From Lysobacteraceae bacterium (GTDB lineage Bacteria; Pseudomonadota; Gammaproteobacteria; Xanthomonadales; Xanthomonadaceae): a DNA stretch of 64,000 nt. Of this stretch, positions 18,010 to 26,605 are shown piece by piece. The notes beneath the pieces are model-generated. The model did no database searches. It was not told the DNA's origin and saw only the letters and a list, made by a program, of their open reading frames with translations. Made by a program: the position numbers and the translations under genes. Where the stretch lies: the NCBI GenBank assembly GCA_021299355.1, contig JAJTGG010000002.1:1-64000 (forward strand), in the 5' to 3' direction. Positions within the stretch are counted from its first letter, which is position 1. Each line of letters opens with the position of its first letter.

Positions 18010-18282
18010 ATGTATATCCTCTATTACCTGCTCAGTGTCGGCGCCGTGGCCATGGCCATGTTCGCCGATCTCAGCACCCGCGGCGTCGGCTTTCTGGTGG
18101 TGATGGCGCTGGTGTTCCTTTTTCTGGGTTCCTGGAACCTGCTCAGCAGCCGCGTGGAAAGCCAGCGCCGGCCCGAGCGTCACATCATCAGTCCGGATGA
18201 ACTGCGACGCATGCGTGAGCTGGCCGAACAGGCCAAAGCCCGAAAGGCCGATACCAACGCCAACAACGGCAACGAGGCGTGA
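18010..18282 (+). CDS. Small membrane protein of unknown function
   Basis: This 90-aa protein has two hydrophobic helices (residues ~2-18 and ~26-44) and a charged C-terminal tail [30 protein letters not shown]. It begins 24 bases after cls and overlaps the GTG start of pdxJ as GTGA, so it is part of the cls-pdxJ transcript. I do not recognise a family. The coupling and coding-like composition support a real gene. Confidence 0.75.
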   Translation: MYILYYLLSVGAVAMAMFADLSTRGVGFLVVMALVFLFLGSWNLLSSRVESQRRPERHIISPDELRRMRELAEQAKARKADTNANNGNEA

Positions 18283-19025
18283 CCGCACTCAGCGTCAACG
18301 TCAACAAGATCGCGGTGCTGCGCAATTCGCGCGGCGGCGCGGAGCCTTCGGTGCTGAAAGCTGCAGAAACCGCCATCAAAGCCGGCGCCCACGGCATCAC
18401 CGTGCATCCGCGCCCGGATCAACGTCACATCACGCCGGGCGATGTCGATGCACTGGCAAAGCTGTGCCGGAAACACGGGGTGGAATACAACATCGAAGGC
18501 AATCCATTCGCGCCGGCGCATGGCGAATATCCCGGACTGATGGCGCTGATTGAACGCACGCGCCCGACGCAGGCCACGTTGGTTCCCGATGGCGACGGCC
18601 AGATCACCTCCGATCATGGTTTCGACCTGCGTGCCGACGGCGCACGGCTGCAGCCCTATGTGCAGCAACTGCTGGACTGGGGCGTGCGGGTGTCGATTTT
18701 CATGGATGCCGGCACGCCCGATCTGGTTCCGGCCAAGGCGCTCGGCATCGACCGTATCGAACTCTACACCGGACCCTTTGCCGAGGCCTTTGCACGCGGC
18801 GATGCGACGGCGGCCGCAGCCTGTGCACGGACCGCGGCGGAAGCACAGGCGCTGGGTATCGGCGTCAATGCCGGGCACGATTTGAACCAAGCCAATCTGG
18901 GCGCGTTTCTCAGCATGGTTCCGGTGGTGTTGGAAGTGTCGATCGGGCATGCCCTGATCGGCGAAGCGCTGTATGACGGACTGGAAACCACGGTCCGCAA
19001 TTATCTGGCGATCTGCCGCACTTAA
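18279..19025 (+). CDS. pdxJ: Pyridoxine 5'-phosphate synthase
   Basis: This 248-aa TIM-barrel enzyme forms pyridoxine 5'-phosphate from 1-deoxyxylulose 5-phosphate and 3-amino-2-oxopropyl phosphate, the last ring-forming step of DXP-dependent vitamin B6 synthesis. [38 protein letters not shown] and [14 protein letters not shown] are all typical of PdxJ. It uses GTG as start, overlapping the upstream stop. It is convergent with the mutarotase gene, sharing four bases. Confidence 0.97.
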   Translation: MTALSVNVNKIAVLRNSRGGAEPSVLKAAETAIKAGAHGITVHPRPDQRHITPGDVDALAKLCRKHGVEYNIEGNPFAPAHGEYPGLMALIERTRPTQATLVPDGDGQITSDHGFDLRADGARLQPYVQQLLDWGVRVSIFMDAGTPDLVPAKALGIDRIELYTGPFAEAFARGDATAAAACARTAAEAQALGIGVNAGHDLNQANLGAFLSMVPVVLEVSIGHALIGEALYDGLETTVRNYLAICRT

Positions 19026-19825
19026 AGTACCCGCAATTTCTGCCAGCCCTGCCAGTGGCCGTCGGCCAGCACAGTGACCGGCTGTGCGGCGGCGGCCGCC
19101 TCCACGCAAAGCATGCGCTGCCAGTCGGCGGCCGGCATGTCGCTGAAGCTTGCCGCCAGCTCCGGCCCCGGACACCAGACCACGGTATCGGCAAAACCGC
19201 CTTGGCGGATTTCCAGCGATTCGCCGTTGCCGTAATTGAGGCGAAGCCGCTTCGGTACTTCGGCGAAGACGCGGTCGACCTCGCCGTTGATGAACAGATT
19301 GCCCTGCTGGTTCTTGTAGCGGCCGTCATCGGCGGCATCTTCATACACACAGCCATTCAAACCATGCAAAGTACAGGCAGTAACATCGGGCACGCGCAGG
19401 TACGTGTGCAAGGCGCCAGTGAAAACAAGCGGCTGATCCGAGCGGTTGTGGAAATCGAGACTGATGCTCAGGCCGTCGGCATCCAGCACCAGGGTCTGCA
19501 CCAGCGAAAACGCATACGGCCAAAGTGCCCGCGTATGTTCATCGTCTTCGATGGCGAGGATCAGAGCCGATTCGGTCTGTCCCTGCAACTTCCAGGGCCG
19601 GGTGCGGACCAAGCCGTGTTTGGGCAGGTCGCCGCGGCCGGAGAACTGCGGAAAACACACCGGCACGCCGCCACGCAAAGCGCGCTCCGGAACAAGCTGC
19701 AGTTGCTCGGGCGTATACAAACGTTCGATGCCCGCAGGGCATTGCCAGCTCAGTAACTGGCCGCCGTATTCAGCAACACGCATTTGTCCGAAGCGGTTTT
19801 CTAATTGGAAAGTATGGAGTGTCAT
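19022..19825 (-). CDS. D-hexose-6-phosphate mutarotase, YeaD-like
   Basis: This 267-aa beta-sandwich aldose-1-epimerase family protein has [26 protein letters not shown] and [14 protein letters not shown], which distinguish the glucose-6-phosphate 1-epimerase (YeaD/YMR099C) branch, and [17 protein letters not shown] in the middle. It likely interconverts anomers of hexose 6-phosphates in the cytosol. It is transcribed away from the tRNA-Arg gene, whose 3' end lies ten bases upstream of its start codon. Confidence 0.9.
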   Translation of the reverse strand: MTLHTFQLENRFGQMRVAEYGGQLLSWQCPAGIERLYTPEQLQLVPERALRGGVPVCFPQFSGRGDLPKHGLVRTRPWKLQGQTESALILAIEDDEHTRALWPYAFSLVQTLVLDADGLSISLDFHNRSDQPLVFTGALHTYLRVPDVTACTLHGLNGCVYEDAADDGRYKNQQGNLFINGEVDRVFAEVPKRLRLNYGNGESLEIRQGGFADTVVWCPGPELAASFSDMPAADWQRMLCVEAAAAAQPVTVLADGHWQGWQKLRVL

Positions 19826-19834
19826 AGCGGAAAC

Positions 19835-19911
19835 TGGCGCGCCCGGAGGGATTCGAACCCCCGACCAATGGCTTCGGAAGCCACTACTCTATCCGGCTGA
19901 GCTACGGGCGC
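19835..19911 (-). tRNA. tRNA-Arg (anticodon CCG)
   Basis: The minus strand gives GCGCCCG ... CGGGCGC acceptor pairing, a D arm AGCTCAGCCGGATAGAG, anticodon arm GTGGC-TTCCGAA-GCCAT with CCG at the anticodon position, and T arm GGGGGTTCGAATCCC. The discriminator G and CCA are encoded (77 nt). It reads CGG codons. Confidence 0.97.
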
Positions 19912-20023
19912 GGATGGCTTATTTTAACAGATATCCGCGGCTTACTGCCGCAGCAGCACATGCACACACCCTGCCCGAACTTCAGGAAAAGACCATCGGT
20001 TTCGGATTGATCAAATCGCCATG

Positions 20024-20050
20024 AAAAAGCCGCCCATCGGGCGGCTTTTT
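20024..20050. terminator. Intrinsic terminator downstream of the lipoprotein gene
   Basis: AAAAAGCCGCCC-ATC-GGGCGGCTTTTT is a perfect GC-rich stem with A and T tracts on both sides. It lies 17 bases past the lipoprotein stop on the minus strand, with the tRNA-Arg gene beyond it. Confidence 0.9.
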
Positions 20051-20067
20051 CTACCCATACGCGGTAC

Positions 20068-21033
20068 TCAGATCTGCGGCACGAATAAACCGCGGCAACC
20101 ATCAACGATGATAATCTGGCCAGCGGCCTTATCTGCACTCATCTTTCCGGTACAGGTAGTCTTAGATTCCTGCTTGAACAGACGCGGCATGCCACAGGCC
20201 TCGAAATTCCAGGCACAGGCGGTCGGCTGGCGGTCACGGCTCGCGCATTTCAGGGGATTAGCGACATTGTAAGGACAGCTGACTTTGGGGGCAGCTACCG
20301 CCATCTGCGCACTTTGCTCGGCCTGGCGGCGCTGTTCGGCGATGAGTTGCCGCTCGGCCTGGGCAGCTTCTTTACGAGCTCTTGCGACTTCGACTTCGTC
20401 CATTTGTGCGTTTTGTTGAGCCTGGCGGCGTTCCTCCAATAATTCGCGTTCGGCCTTTAGGATTTCCTTGCGGGCCCGGGCGACCTCGGCTTCGGCCAGT
20501 AGGCGCTCGCGTTCGGCTTCGGCGGCAAACTGCGCATCGGCGGCGGCAATGCCGGCATCCTCGGCGGCGGCCATGGCGGCTTCATCCATACCCCCGCCAT
20601 TGGCGGCAGGCTCGCCCAATGCATCCGCTGCCGGCGCTTCGGCAGCGGCCTCGACGGCATCGTCGATGAATTCGAATGGACACTGGGCCTCGACAATCTG
20701 CCGCACCGTGCTTTCATCCAGACGGTTGGCATCGAAAAAATAGGTGAAGCGGTCGCTAGGCTTGAAGTCCTTCACCAGGGCATTGACTTCCCGGGTTTTG
20801 GCAATCAGCGCGGGGGATTTTCGCACCTTCTCGGAAAGCATTACCACAGCTTCCACAACTGCGGTATCGCGCTCGGCCGCAGCCAATGTTGCCGACATGG
20901 GCGGCAGTGTTTCCTTGATGCGGCAGACCTCGGACTTGACTTCACCGTTCAGACGATCGGCTTCCTTGGTTTTGTCGGCACAGCCCGCGGCCAGAACTAC
21001 GGCCAGCACGGCGATTGTTTTCAGAGTGTCCAT
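20068..21033 (-). CDS. Coiled-coil lipoprotein of unknown function
   Basis: This 321-aa protein has a lipoprotein signal peptide with lipobox VLAAGC (lipidated C18). Residues ~150-255 are an Ala/Glu/Arg-rich coiled coil containing two copies of the pattern EVARARKE (AEAEVARARKEILKAERELLEERRQAQQNAQMDE, then EVEVARARKEAAQAERQLIAEQRRQAEQSAQM). A C-terminal domain of ~65 residues has several cysteines (SCPYNVANPLKCAS, TACAWNFEACGMP, KTTCTGK), probably disulfide-bonded in the periplasm. I do not recognise the family. It follows the 207-aa membrane protein gene by 15 bases, so they are likely co-transcribed. Confidence 0.8.
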   Translation of the reverse strand: MDTLKTIAVLAVVLAAGCADKTKEADRLNGEVKSEVCRIKETLPPMSATLAAAERDTAVVEAVVMLSEKVRKSPALIAKTREVNALVKDFKPSDRFTYFFDANRLDESTVRQIVEAQCPFEFIDDAVEAAAEAPAADALGEPAANGGGMDEAAMAAAEDAGIAAADAQFAAEAERERLLAEAEVARARKEILKAERELLEERRQAQQNAQMDEVEVARARKEAAQAERQLIAEQRRQAEQSAQMAVAAPKVSCPYNVANPLKCASRDRQPTACAWNFEACGMPRLFKQESKTTCTGKMSADKAAGQIIIVDGCRGLFVPQI

Positions 21034-21048
21034 CGTGGTTTTCCCCGT

Positions 21049-21672
21049 TCAGGATTTCGGACGCAGATGTTCTTCGATGCGGTAAATCGCCGGAATCACC
21101 ATCAGGATGAAGATCAGCAGGATGGTGCCGATGATGACTGCAATTGAACCGCCCAGCAGATACATGCGCTGCATGGCACCGGCAGCCTCTTCGGCATCAT
21201 GGCGCGATATCACGTCCAAGATATTCTCGCCACAGAAAAATTCGCGGTTGAGATCCGGATTCTTGATGGCGGCCTCGGCGAAGTCATAGAAGTATTTTTC
21301 GACGAAACTGAAGTATTTGGAACGGGAAGAGGCTGAAAGACCGTTACCGACCAGCACATTGTAAGTCCCTGTCGGATCCGGACACTGGGCGGCCTTGATC
21401 GCCGCCTGCAGGTCCTTGCCGTACTCGTTCTCCACCGAAAGCCGCTCATTGGTGCCCTTGAAAGTATCGCTTGCGTCCTCCCCGGTGCTCCCACCATCCA
21501 TGTTGGCGACCCTAGCAAAGGACTCTTCGAAGCTTTCATAGTCCTTGCTGCCGGAAAAAAGCGTGGATGAGAACATGACGATGCCGCCCACCAAGGCAAC
21601 AAGCAAGACAAATGCCATGATGACCGAAACCACATTCACAATTCCGACACTATTAGCCCCCTCTCCGACCAT
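21049..21672 (-). CDS. Membrane protein of unknown function with two terminal helices
   Basis: This 207-aa protein has one helix near the N terminus (VNVVSVIMAFVLLVALVGGIVMF) and one near the C terminus (LLGGSIAVIIGTILLIFILMVIPAIY), enclosing a ~115-residue soluble domain with two cysteines. The layout suggests a periplasmic loop with both ends cytosolic. No family is recognised. It is upstream of the coiled-coil lipoprotein in the same direction, which suggests an envelope pair. Confidence 0.78.
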   Translation of the reverse strand: MVGEGANSVGIVNVVSVIMAFVLLVALVGGIVMFSSTLFSGSKDYESFEESFARVANMDGGSTGEDASDTFKGTNERLSVENEYGKDLQAAIKAAQCPDPTGTYNVLVGNGLSASSRSKYFSFVEKYFYDFAEAAIKNPDLNREFFCGENILDVISRHDAEEAAGAMQRMYLLGGSIAVIIGTILLIFILMVIPAIYRIEEHLRPKS

Positions 21673-21679
21673 CCCTCGG

Positions 21680-21780
21680 CGGCTTTAGAGATGATTGGCC
21701 TCCCATGTCCCGCTCTGTCTAAACGGGACGGCTTTAGAGATTACTCCTATTCCTCTGATGCCCCGCTCTGCTTAAACTGG
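21680..21780. repeat. Imperfect ~50-bp tandem repeat (two copies)
   Basis: CGGCTTTAGAGAT recurs 49 bases apart (21680 and 21729), and the copies later share CCCGCTCTG(T/C)(C/T)TAAAC (21709 and 21762). The first copy also contains a perfect inverted repeat GTCCCG-N11-CGGGAC. It lies upstream of the 207-aa membrane protein gene (minus) and of a small plus-strand ORF. It may be a duplicated regulatory site or a small-RNA relic. Confidence 0.65.
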
Positions 21781-21808
21781 CGGCCATAGTGCGGGGAATT
21801 TAAAAGCA

Positions 21809-22069
21809 ATGAACAGTCCGAACACGCATGTCCTGCGGATACTGAGCCATCCGGATACCTTCCGCAGGCCCTCATTGGTATTGAGCGCCCTGAAGATTTT
21901 CTTTCCGATGGATGTCGCAACGCAGTATTTCCTTCTGCTTGAAAAAGGAAATGCCGCCGATGTGCAGTTCGGTAGAACCCGGAGCGATCTGGCGATTCTT
22001 CGCCGCGGTCTGCAGGCTCAGGGCTTCCTGATTGAAGTCATCGACCAGCAAAAGACTTCGGAAAACTGA
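21809..22069 (+). CDS. Small hypothetical protein
   Basis: This 86-aa ORF begins MNSPNTHVLRILSHPDTF and includes FFPMDVATQYFLLLEKGNAADVQFGRTRSDLAILRRGL. No domain is recognised. The start has only a weak upstream GGGAA. Its 3' end overlaps the convergent RCC1 gene by 32 bases. Against it stands a competing minus-strand ORF (21872-22108); the plus frame has the more protein-like composition, so I keep it with modest confidence. Confidence 0.45.
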   Translation: MNSPNTHVLRILSHPDTFRRPSLVLSALKIFFPMDVATQYFLLLEKGNAADVQFGRTRSDLAILRRGLQAQGFLIEVIDQQKTSEN

Positions 22070-23267
22070 TTTCCACCGGCAGCCAGGGGCGCCCAGGGTC
22101 CCGCGCACCGAGCAGTTTGGCTTTGTTGCTGCCCCAGCAGTAGACTTTGTCGGCCATGGTCAAAGCGCACATTCCCCACTCGTTATAAGCCAGCTCGACC
22201 ACGGGCGCTTCCAGCGCAACGGGCATCGGGACCGGCACATTCGGGTAACGGGCGGGATCCTGGCCGGCCGAGCCGTGTTCGTTGTAACCCCAGCAGAAAA
22301 CCCGGCCTGACGCATCCAGCGCGCAGTTATGCGACGAGCCACTGCTGAGCTGGACGATGTTTTCAAGGCCGGGGACGGGTCCGGGACTCAGGCGCTGGGC
22401 ATCCTCGGCGGGGTTGCGCAGACCATCTCCGAGCTGGTTTTGGATGTTCGTACCCCAGCAATAGACGCGCTTGCTGACCGCAATCGCGCAGGTATGCAGA
22501 TAGCCCGGCGTGATCGTGGCCAATTTTTCGGGAAGATCCAAGACGCGCACCGATTGCATGCGGTCGGTGACGCTGCCGTCGCCAAGCGCACCCCTGCCAT
22601 TGAAACCCCAGCAGTAGGCCGCGCCCGAATCACCGACGGCGCAGGCATGGTGCGGTCCGAAGCCGAGATGGATCGCCGGCTCGGGAAGCGGCATCGGTTC
22701 CGGACGACTAAAGGTTCTGAATACCCGGGCGCGCTGCCGGCTGTTGCTTCGGCCGATGGCGCCCCAACAGAACACCTTGCCAGCGGCATCCAAGGCGCAC
22801 ATGCCGTCAAAGCCGGACGCGATGTGGACGATAGCTGACAACCCGGGAACCGTCATCGGACGGATGACGGGTTGCGCCCTGGTGCCGCCGTCGCCCATCA
22901 CACCCATGGCCGGATCGCCCCAGCACAGCACCTGTCCGGCCGTGGTCAGGGCACAGCTGTGATCGGCACCGCCCTCCATCATGCTGAATGGCCGGTTGAA
23001 AGGTATCGCCTGCGGTTCCGGCTGCAGTGCGAAGCGAGAATTGCCGAGCTGCCCTTTCAGATTATTGCCCCAACACCAGAGCGTGCCGTTCTGATCGTTC
23101 CGACAGAGGTGGTTTTCACCTTGATTGAGCCGGTGCAAGGTCATGCTCAGGACTTTGCCTGAAGCGGGTATCGGCACTCGAGTCTTATCTTCAAGCCGTC
23201 TGGAATCCATCAGCATCGTGATGAAAGCCACCAAACATATGGCATAGATCAGCAGATGGCGCTTCAT
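22038..23267 (-). CDS. Membrane-anchored RCC1-repeat (beta-propeller) protein
   Basis: This 409-aa protein has one N-terminal helix (LLIYAICLVAFITMLM), then about seven RCC1-type blades with recurrent CWGxNxxGQLG patterns (LWCWGNNLKGQLG, VYCWGTNIQNQLGDG, VFCWGYNEHGSAG) and CAL motifs. RCC1 propellers mediate protein interaction; bacterial versions are mostly uncharacterised. Many blades carry two cysteines, which suits an exported, disulfide-stabilised domain. The start overlaps the stop of the upstream histidine kinase as ATGA. This coupling suggests a sensory or accessory role for the kinase. Confidence 0.85.
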   Translation of the reverse strand: MKRHLLIYAICLVAFITMLMDSRRLEDKTRVPIPASGKVLSMTLHRLNQGENHLCRNDQNGTLWCWGNNLKGQLGNSRFALQPEPQAIPFNRPFSMMEGGADHSCALTTAGQVLCWGDPAMGVMGDGGTRAQPVIRPMTVPGLSAIVHIASGFDGMCALDAAGKVFCWGAIGRSNSRQRARVFRTFSRPEPMPLPEPAIHLGFGPHHACAVGDSGAAYCWGFNGRGALGDGSVTDRMQSVRVLDLPEKLATITPGYLHTCAIAVSKRVYCWGTNIQNQLGDGLRNPAEDAQRLSPGPVPGLENIVQLSSGSSHNCALDASGRVFCWGYNEHGSAGQDPARYPNVPVPMPVALEAPVVELAYNEWGMCALTMADKVYCWGSNKAKLLGARDPGRPWLPVEISFPKSFAGR

Positions 23268-24859
23268 CGCCGCGGCACCTGCACCAGAAACCCGATTTTC
23301 TTGAATGCCGGCTTCCGTCCGTGTCGGAGGATGCCACCGACCTGACGGGTTTTCTGGACCAAGCCATCAAGTCCGGTCGAGCCGATTTTATTGAAGTTGA
23401 AATACCGTTGAATGTCATTGTCACGGATGCTGCCGGCAAAGAGGATCTGATCGGCTCTTATGCGCATTCGCAGGTCAATCCAGCATTGATCGGCACGGCT
23501 ATGCCGAAGGATATTGGTCACCGACTCCTGGTAAAAGCGGTGGATGTAGGCATAGATTTCCGGCGGCACTTCGCTCCACGCGGGCGACTCCGGCGTGATG
23601 GTGAAATGGTAGCCGATTCTGGATCCGTGCAGGAGCTGGGCGATACGGCCGGAAGTAAGCTCTTGGCTGAGATAGGCGTAATTCATCGGTTGCCGGTCGA
23701 GGCTATTGAGCATGTTGCGGATACTGACGGAGGTCGACTCCAGCATTGCCGAACCTTTTTCGAAGGCACGCCTTGCGTTGGCGCTTTCCAGTGAATTCTC
23801 GAGCGACCGGATATAGATGCTGGCGGCGACCAGCCCCTGTCCGACCTCGTCATGCAGATCGCGCACGACTTTATCCATCCGTTCGTTAATGACCAGATTC
23901 TGGGAATACACGATATCCTGCATGCTGCGGATCAGAAGATCCTCGCGCTTTTTGGAGTCCGCCAGACTTTCCTGTGTCTGGTTCAGGCGGTTGATGAAAA
24001 ATGCGATGTAAAGGTTGAAGATGCACAGGAAAATCAGATAACTGATGGCGCCGTGCCAGGTGCTGAGCGTCCAGCCGTTATGCTGGCTGGAGAGGATGAG
24101 TACCGCCGAAAGACAGCCGACCCAGGTGGTGACCACCCCGAGCCGGTAGGCCGTGACCGCAAGCCCACCGATCACCAGCAGCAGCACCAGATAGATGAAG
24201 GATAGGTTGTTCAGTATTTCGAATACCGCCACACCCCCCCGATACAGCAGATACAGCAGAATCGGCATTGCCAACGCCATGGCGACCGACCCGCGCCTAT
24301 ATCCCGGATTATCAATGACATAGACAGCAAAGAACCCGAAGACGACCGCAGACAGGGAATAAATGGCCAGCGTGGCATAAGCGGCGCTGATCAGATAGAA
24401 GAAATCCCGCGGTTTGCTGAAATGCCCGAACACCAGCATGGCGGTGATGGTGGCCGCCGATATCGCGCCGATGAACAGCACATAGCGGGGGAAAATAGCC
24501 GGACGCTCACCTGCGGAGGATTTGATATCGCGGACCAAAAACCAGGCGGACAGGTAAGTCGTGGCGATGCCGACGAGGTGGGCCTGGTAGGCGATGGGGT
24601 CTAAGAAGTTATAAATTCCATAGCCCGGATTGATGGACACCATGGCGGCTTCCAGCAGGGCTGCGGGCAAATAGTAGCGGGCCGGAAGCCGCAGGATGAC
24701 AACCAACCGCAGACCGAACAGCGTGCTGATGTAGATGCCTTCGATATCACCGCCGATAAAAACCAAAAGGCTCAGCGCCAGAACGGCGATGATACTACCC
24801 TTGCTCATGGTTTCCGTTTTTGCTTTAAAGGCGCGATTCATAGATACAGGGTGCAACAA
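23264..24859 (-). CDS. Membrane sensor histidine kinase, NarL/UhpB-type with degenerate ATPase G box
   Basis: The protein has about eight N-terminal helices (residues ~15-290, MASE1-like) with no periplasmic sensor domain. Next is a HisKA_3 phospho-acceptor motif RDLHDEVGQGLVAASIYIRSLE and a HATPase with N box FYQESVTNILRHSRA. The G1 box, normally DxGxG, reads DNDIQRYFNFNK, and a G2-like GSTGLDGLVQKTRQVGG follows. Loss of the first glycines may weaken ATP binding. The start is uncertain among codons at 24859, 24841 and 24805. It is coupled to the RCC1 gene and divergent from a NarL-type regulator, its probable partner. Confidence 0.85.
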   Translation of the reverse strand: MLHPVSMNRAFKAKTETMSKGSIIAVLALSLLVFIGGDIEGIYISTLFGLRLVVILRLPARYYLPAALLEAAMVSINPGYGIYNFLDPIAYQAHLVGIATTYLSAWFLVRDIKSSAGERPAIFPRYVLFIGAISAATITAMLVFGHFSKPRDFFYLISAAYATLAIYSLSAVVFGFFAVYVIDNPGYRRGSVAMALAMPILLYLLYRGGVAVFEILNNLSFIYLVLLLVIGGLAVTAYRLGVVTTWVGCLSAVLILSSQHNGWTLSTWHGAISYLIFLCIFNLYIAFFINRLNQTQESLADSKKREDLLIRSMQDIVYSQNLVINERMDKVVRDLHDEVGQGLVAASIYIRSLENSLESANARRAFEKGSAMLESTSVSIRNMLNSLDRQPMNYAYLSQELTSGRIAQLLHGSRIGYHFTITPESPAWSEVPPEIYAYIHRFYQESVTNILRHSRADQCWIDLRMRIRADQILFAGSIRDNDIQRYFNFNKIGSTGLDGLVQKTRQVGGILRHGRKPAFKKIGFLVQVPRR

Positions 24860-24899
24860 GGCGGATGCCGCTGCTATAAGAATTATTCCTATTGGCTTT

Positions 24900-24912
24900 T
24901 GACATCAAGTCA
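24900..24912. promoter_or_regulatory. Candidate operator in the kinase-regulator divergent region
   Basis: TGACATCAAGTCA is an inverted repeat with perfect TGAC/GTCA ends in the 93-base divergent gap. NarL-type regulators bind short dyads in their own control regions, so this is a candidate site; binding is inference. Confidence 0.35.
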
Positions 24913-24952
24913 TGGATTATGGCGACAGTGTTAATGGAATCTTAACTAAGGC

Positions 24953-25552
24953 ATGATACGGATTATCTTATTGGAAGACCATGCCATTGTCCGTGAGGGC
25001 GTCCGGTTTCTTCTCGACCAAGAAACCGATATGTCCGTTATCGCCGAATTCGATTCTCCAGAGCAGCTATTCGACGCGTTGCCCGGACTGGATACGGACA
25101 TCCTGATCACCGATCTGGATTTCGAGAAATTCAAAGGTATCGAGATTCTGCAGCATCCGTCTGCCATCACCAGCAAGTGCCGCACCATCGTACTGTCGAT
25201 GCATGGCGAAGCGCATCTGGTCAAGCGCGCGATGGATCTCGGCGTATTCGGCTACGTCACTAAATCCCGCGGTGCGCGGGAATTGGTGAATGCAATCAAC
25301 GAAGTGCACAATGGGCACTTCTACCTCAGCGACGACATACGCAACCAGATTGCCGCCACGCCACCGCATATCACCAAGCGCGAACGGGAAGTCCTGATGC
25401 TTCTGCTCAACGGCGAAACCGCGAAGGCTATCGGCGCACAGCTCGGTATTTCCGATAAGACCGTATACATCCATCGCGCCAGCCTAATGGAAAAATTCAG
25501 CGCCAAGACCCTTATCGAGCTCGGGCACAAAGCCCGCGAAGCCGGCATCTGA
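24953..25552 (+). CDS. NarL/LuxR-type response regulator
   Basis: This 199-aa regulator has a receiver domain (residues 1-120) with acidic pair E8/D9, phospho-acceptor D54 in LITDLDFEK, and a conserved lysine in GYVTKSRGA. The LuxR/GerE helix-turn-helix TKREREVLMLLLNGETAKAIGAQLGISDKTVYIHRASLMEK covers ~138-185. The receiver lacks the usual MP after the phospho-site (DLDFEKFKG). It is divergent from the membrane histidine kinase and is probably its output protein. Confidence 0.93.
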   Translation: MIRIILLEDHAIVREGVRFLLDQETDMSVIAEFDSPEQLFDALPGLDTDILITDLDFEKFKGIEILQHPSAITSKCRTIVLSMHGEAHLVKRAMDLGVFGYVTKSRGARELVNAINEVHNGHFYLSDDIRNQIAATPPHITKREREVLMLLLNGETAKAIGAQLGISDKTVYIHRASLMEKFSAKTLIELGHKAREAGI

Positions 25553-25665
25553 CTGCCGACACGGCTGGCGGCGCGTCCGGATGTCCGCCGCAACAACATG
25601 CCTCTAGACCGCCGCACGCGGCCTGCCCCCGAGCCGGCACCCCCCGCGGCCTGATCGGCGCGATG

Positions 25666-25698
25666 AAAAAAAGCCGGCATGCAAATGCCGGCTTTTTT
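25666..25698. terminator. Bidirectional terminator between the regulator gene and rpoH
   Basis: AAAAAAAGCCGGCAT-GCAA-ATGCCGGCTTTTTT is a perfect stem with A and T tracts at both ends, between convergent genes. Confidence 0.92.
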
Positions 25699-25716
25699 CA
25701 GAATCGCAGCAATTAA

Positions 25717-26580
25717 TCAAGCCGCGAATAGCGCCTTCATTTTCTTCAGGGCATTGGCTTCCAACTGGCGGATGCGTTCGGCGGATACGCCGTATTCATC
25801 GGCCAGTTCGTGCAGTGTGGCCTTATTCTTGGCCAGGAATCGCTTCTGCAGGATTTCGCGCGAACGCGCATCCAGAGCACCCAGACCTTCGCGCAGCAGT
25901 TCAAGCTGGTTGTCGTCGTGGCTGTCGCGCTCGTAGGCGGCGGCCGGATCGGCATTGGCAGCGACCAGATAGGCCGAGGGCGACGGCGGTGCGTGATCAT
26001 TGTCGTCATCGTCCGGAGCATCGAACGCAATATCCCGGCCGGAAAGGCGCGATTCCATTTCAAGCACTTCGCGTTCGGACACATTCAGATCCTTGGCGAC
26101 TGCGGAAACTTCGGCGGCATTCAGCCAACCCAGACGTTTTTTCGATTTGCGCAGATTGAAGAACAGTTTGCGTTGGGCCTTGGTGGTCGCGACCTTGACG
26201 ATGCGCCAGTTGCGCAGGATGAATTCGTGCATCTCGGCACGCACCCAGTGCACGGCGAAGCTGACCAAACGCACGCCCTGGTCGGGATCGAATCGCTTGA
26301 CCGCTTTCATCAGGCCGATGTTGCCTTCCTGGATCAGATCACCCATACCAAGGCCATAGCCCTGATAACCACGGGCGACATGCACCACGAAACGCAGATG
26401 CGCCATCACCAGATGGCGGGCGGCTTCAAGATCGTCGTTGTCGCGGTAGGCCCGCGCCAAGGCCTGCTCGTCCTCGACGGACAGCACCGGCACGCGGTTG
26501 ACCGCGTTGATGTAGGCATCCAATGAACCCAGGGCGCTGGGAATCGGAAGGCTGTGGCTGATTAAGGCTTTGCTGGTCAT
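25717..26580 (-). CDS. rpoH: Heat-shock sigma factor RpoH (sigma-32)
   Basis: This 287-aa sigma factor has region 2 (HLRFVVHVARGYQGYGLGMGDLIQEGNIGLMKAVKRFDP), the RpoH box QRKLFFNLRKSKKRLGW, and region 4 TLHELADEYGVSAERIRQLEANALKKMK. It directs heat-shock transcription. A longer-than-usual acidic linker (DAPDDDDNDHAPPSP) lies before region 4. It is the last gene of the minus-strand ftsE-ftsX-ORF-ung-rpoH series, but has its own leader with a perfect CIRCE element. The start has AGGAG ten bases upstream. Confidence 0.97.
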   Translation of the reverse strand: MTSKALISHSLPIPSALGSLDAYINAVNRVPVLSVEDEQALARAYRDNDDLEAARHLVMAHLRFVVHVARGYQGYGLGMGDLIQEGNIGLMKAVKRFDPDQGVRLVSFAVHWVRAEMHEFILRNWRIVKVATTKAQRKLFFNLRKSKKRLGWLNAAEVSAVAKDLNVSEREVLEMESRLSGRDIAFDAPDDDDNDHAPPSPSAYLVAANADPAAAYERDSHDDNQLELLREGLGALDARSREILQKRFLAKNKATLHELADEYGVSAERIRQLEANALKKMKALFAA

Positions 26581-26605
26581 GGTCTCTTTACTCCTGACGG
26601 AAAGT

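Noticed and set aside
21872-22108. 78-aa minus-strand ORF opposite the small hypothetical gene
   Set aside because: It overlaps the end of the RCC1 gene in the same direction and has a less protein-like composition than the plus frame.
22100-23100. Recurrent CCAGCAGTA/CCCCAGCA motifs as DNA repeats
   Set aside because: They are the codons for CWG in the RCC1 blades.
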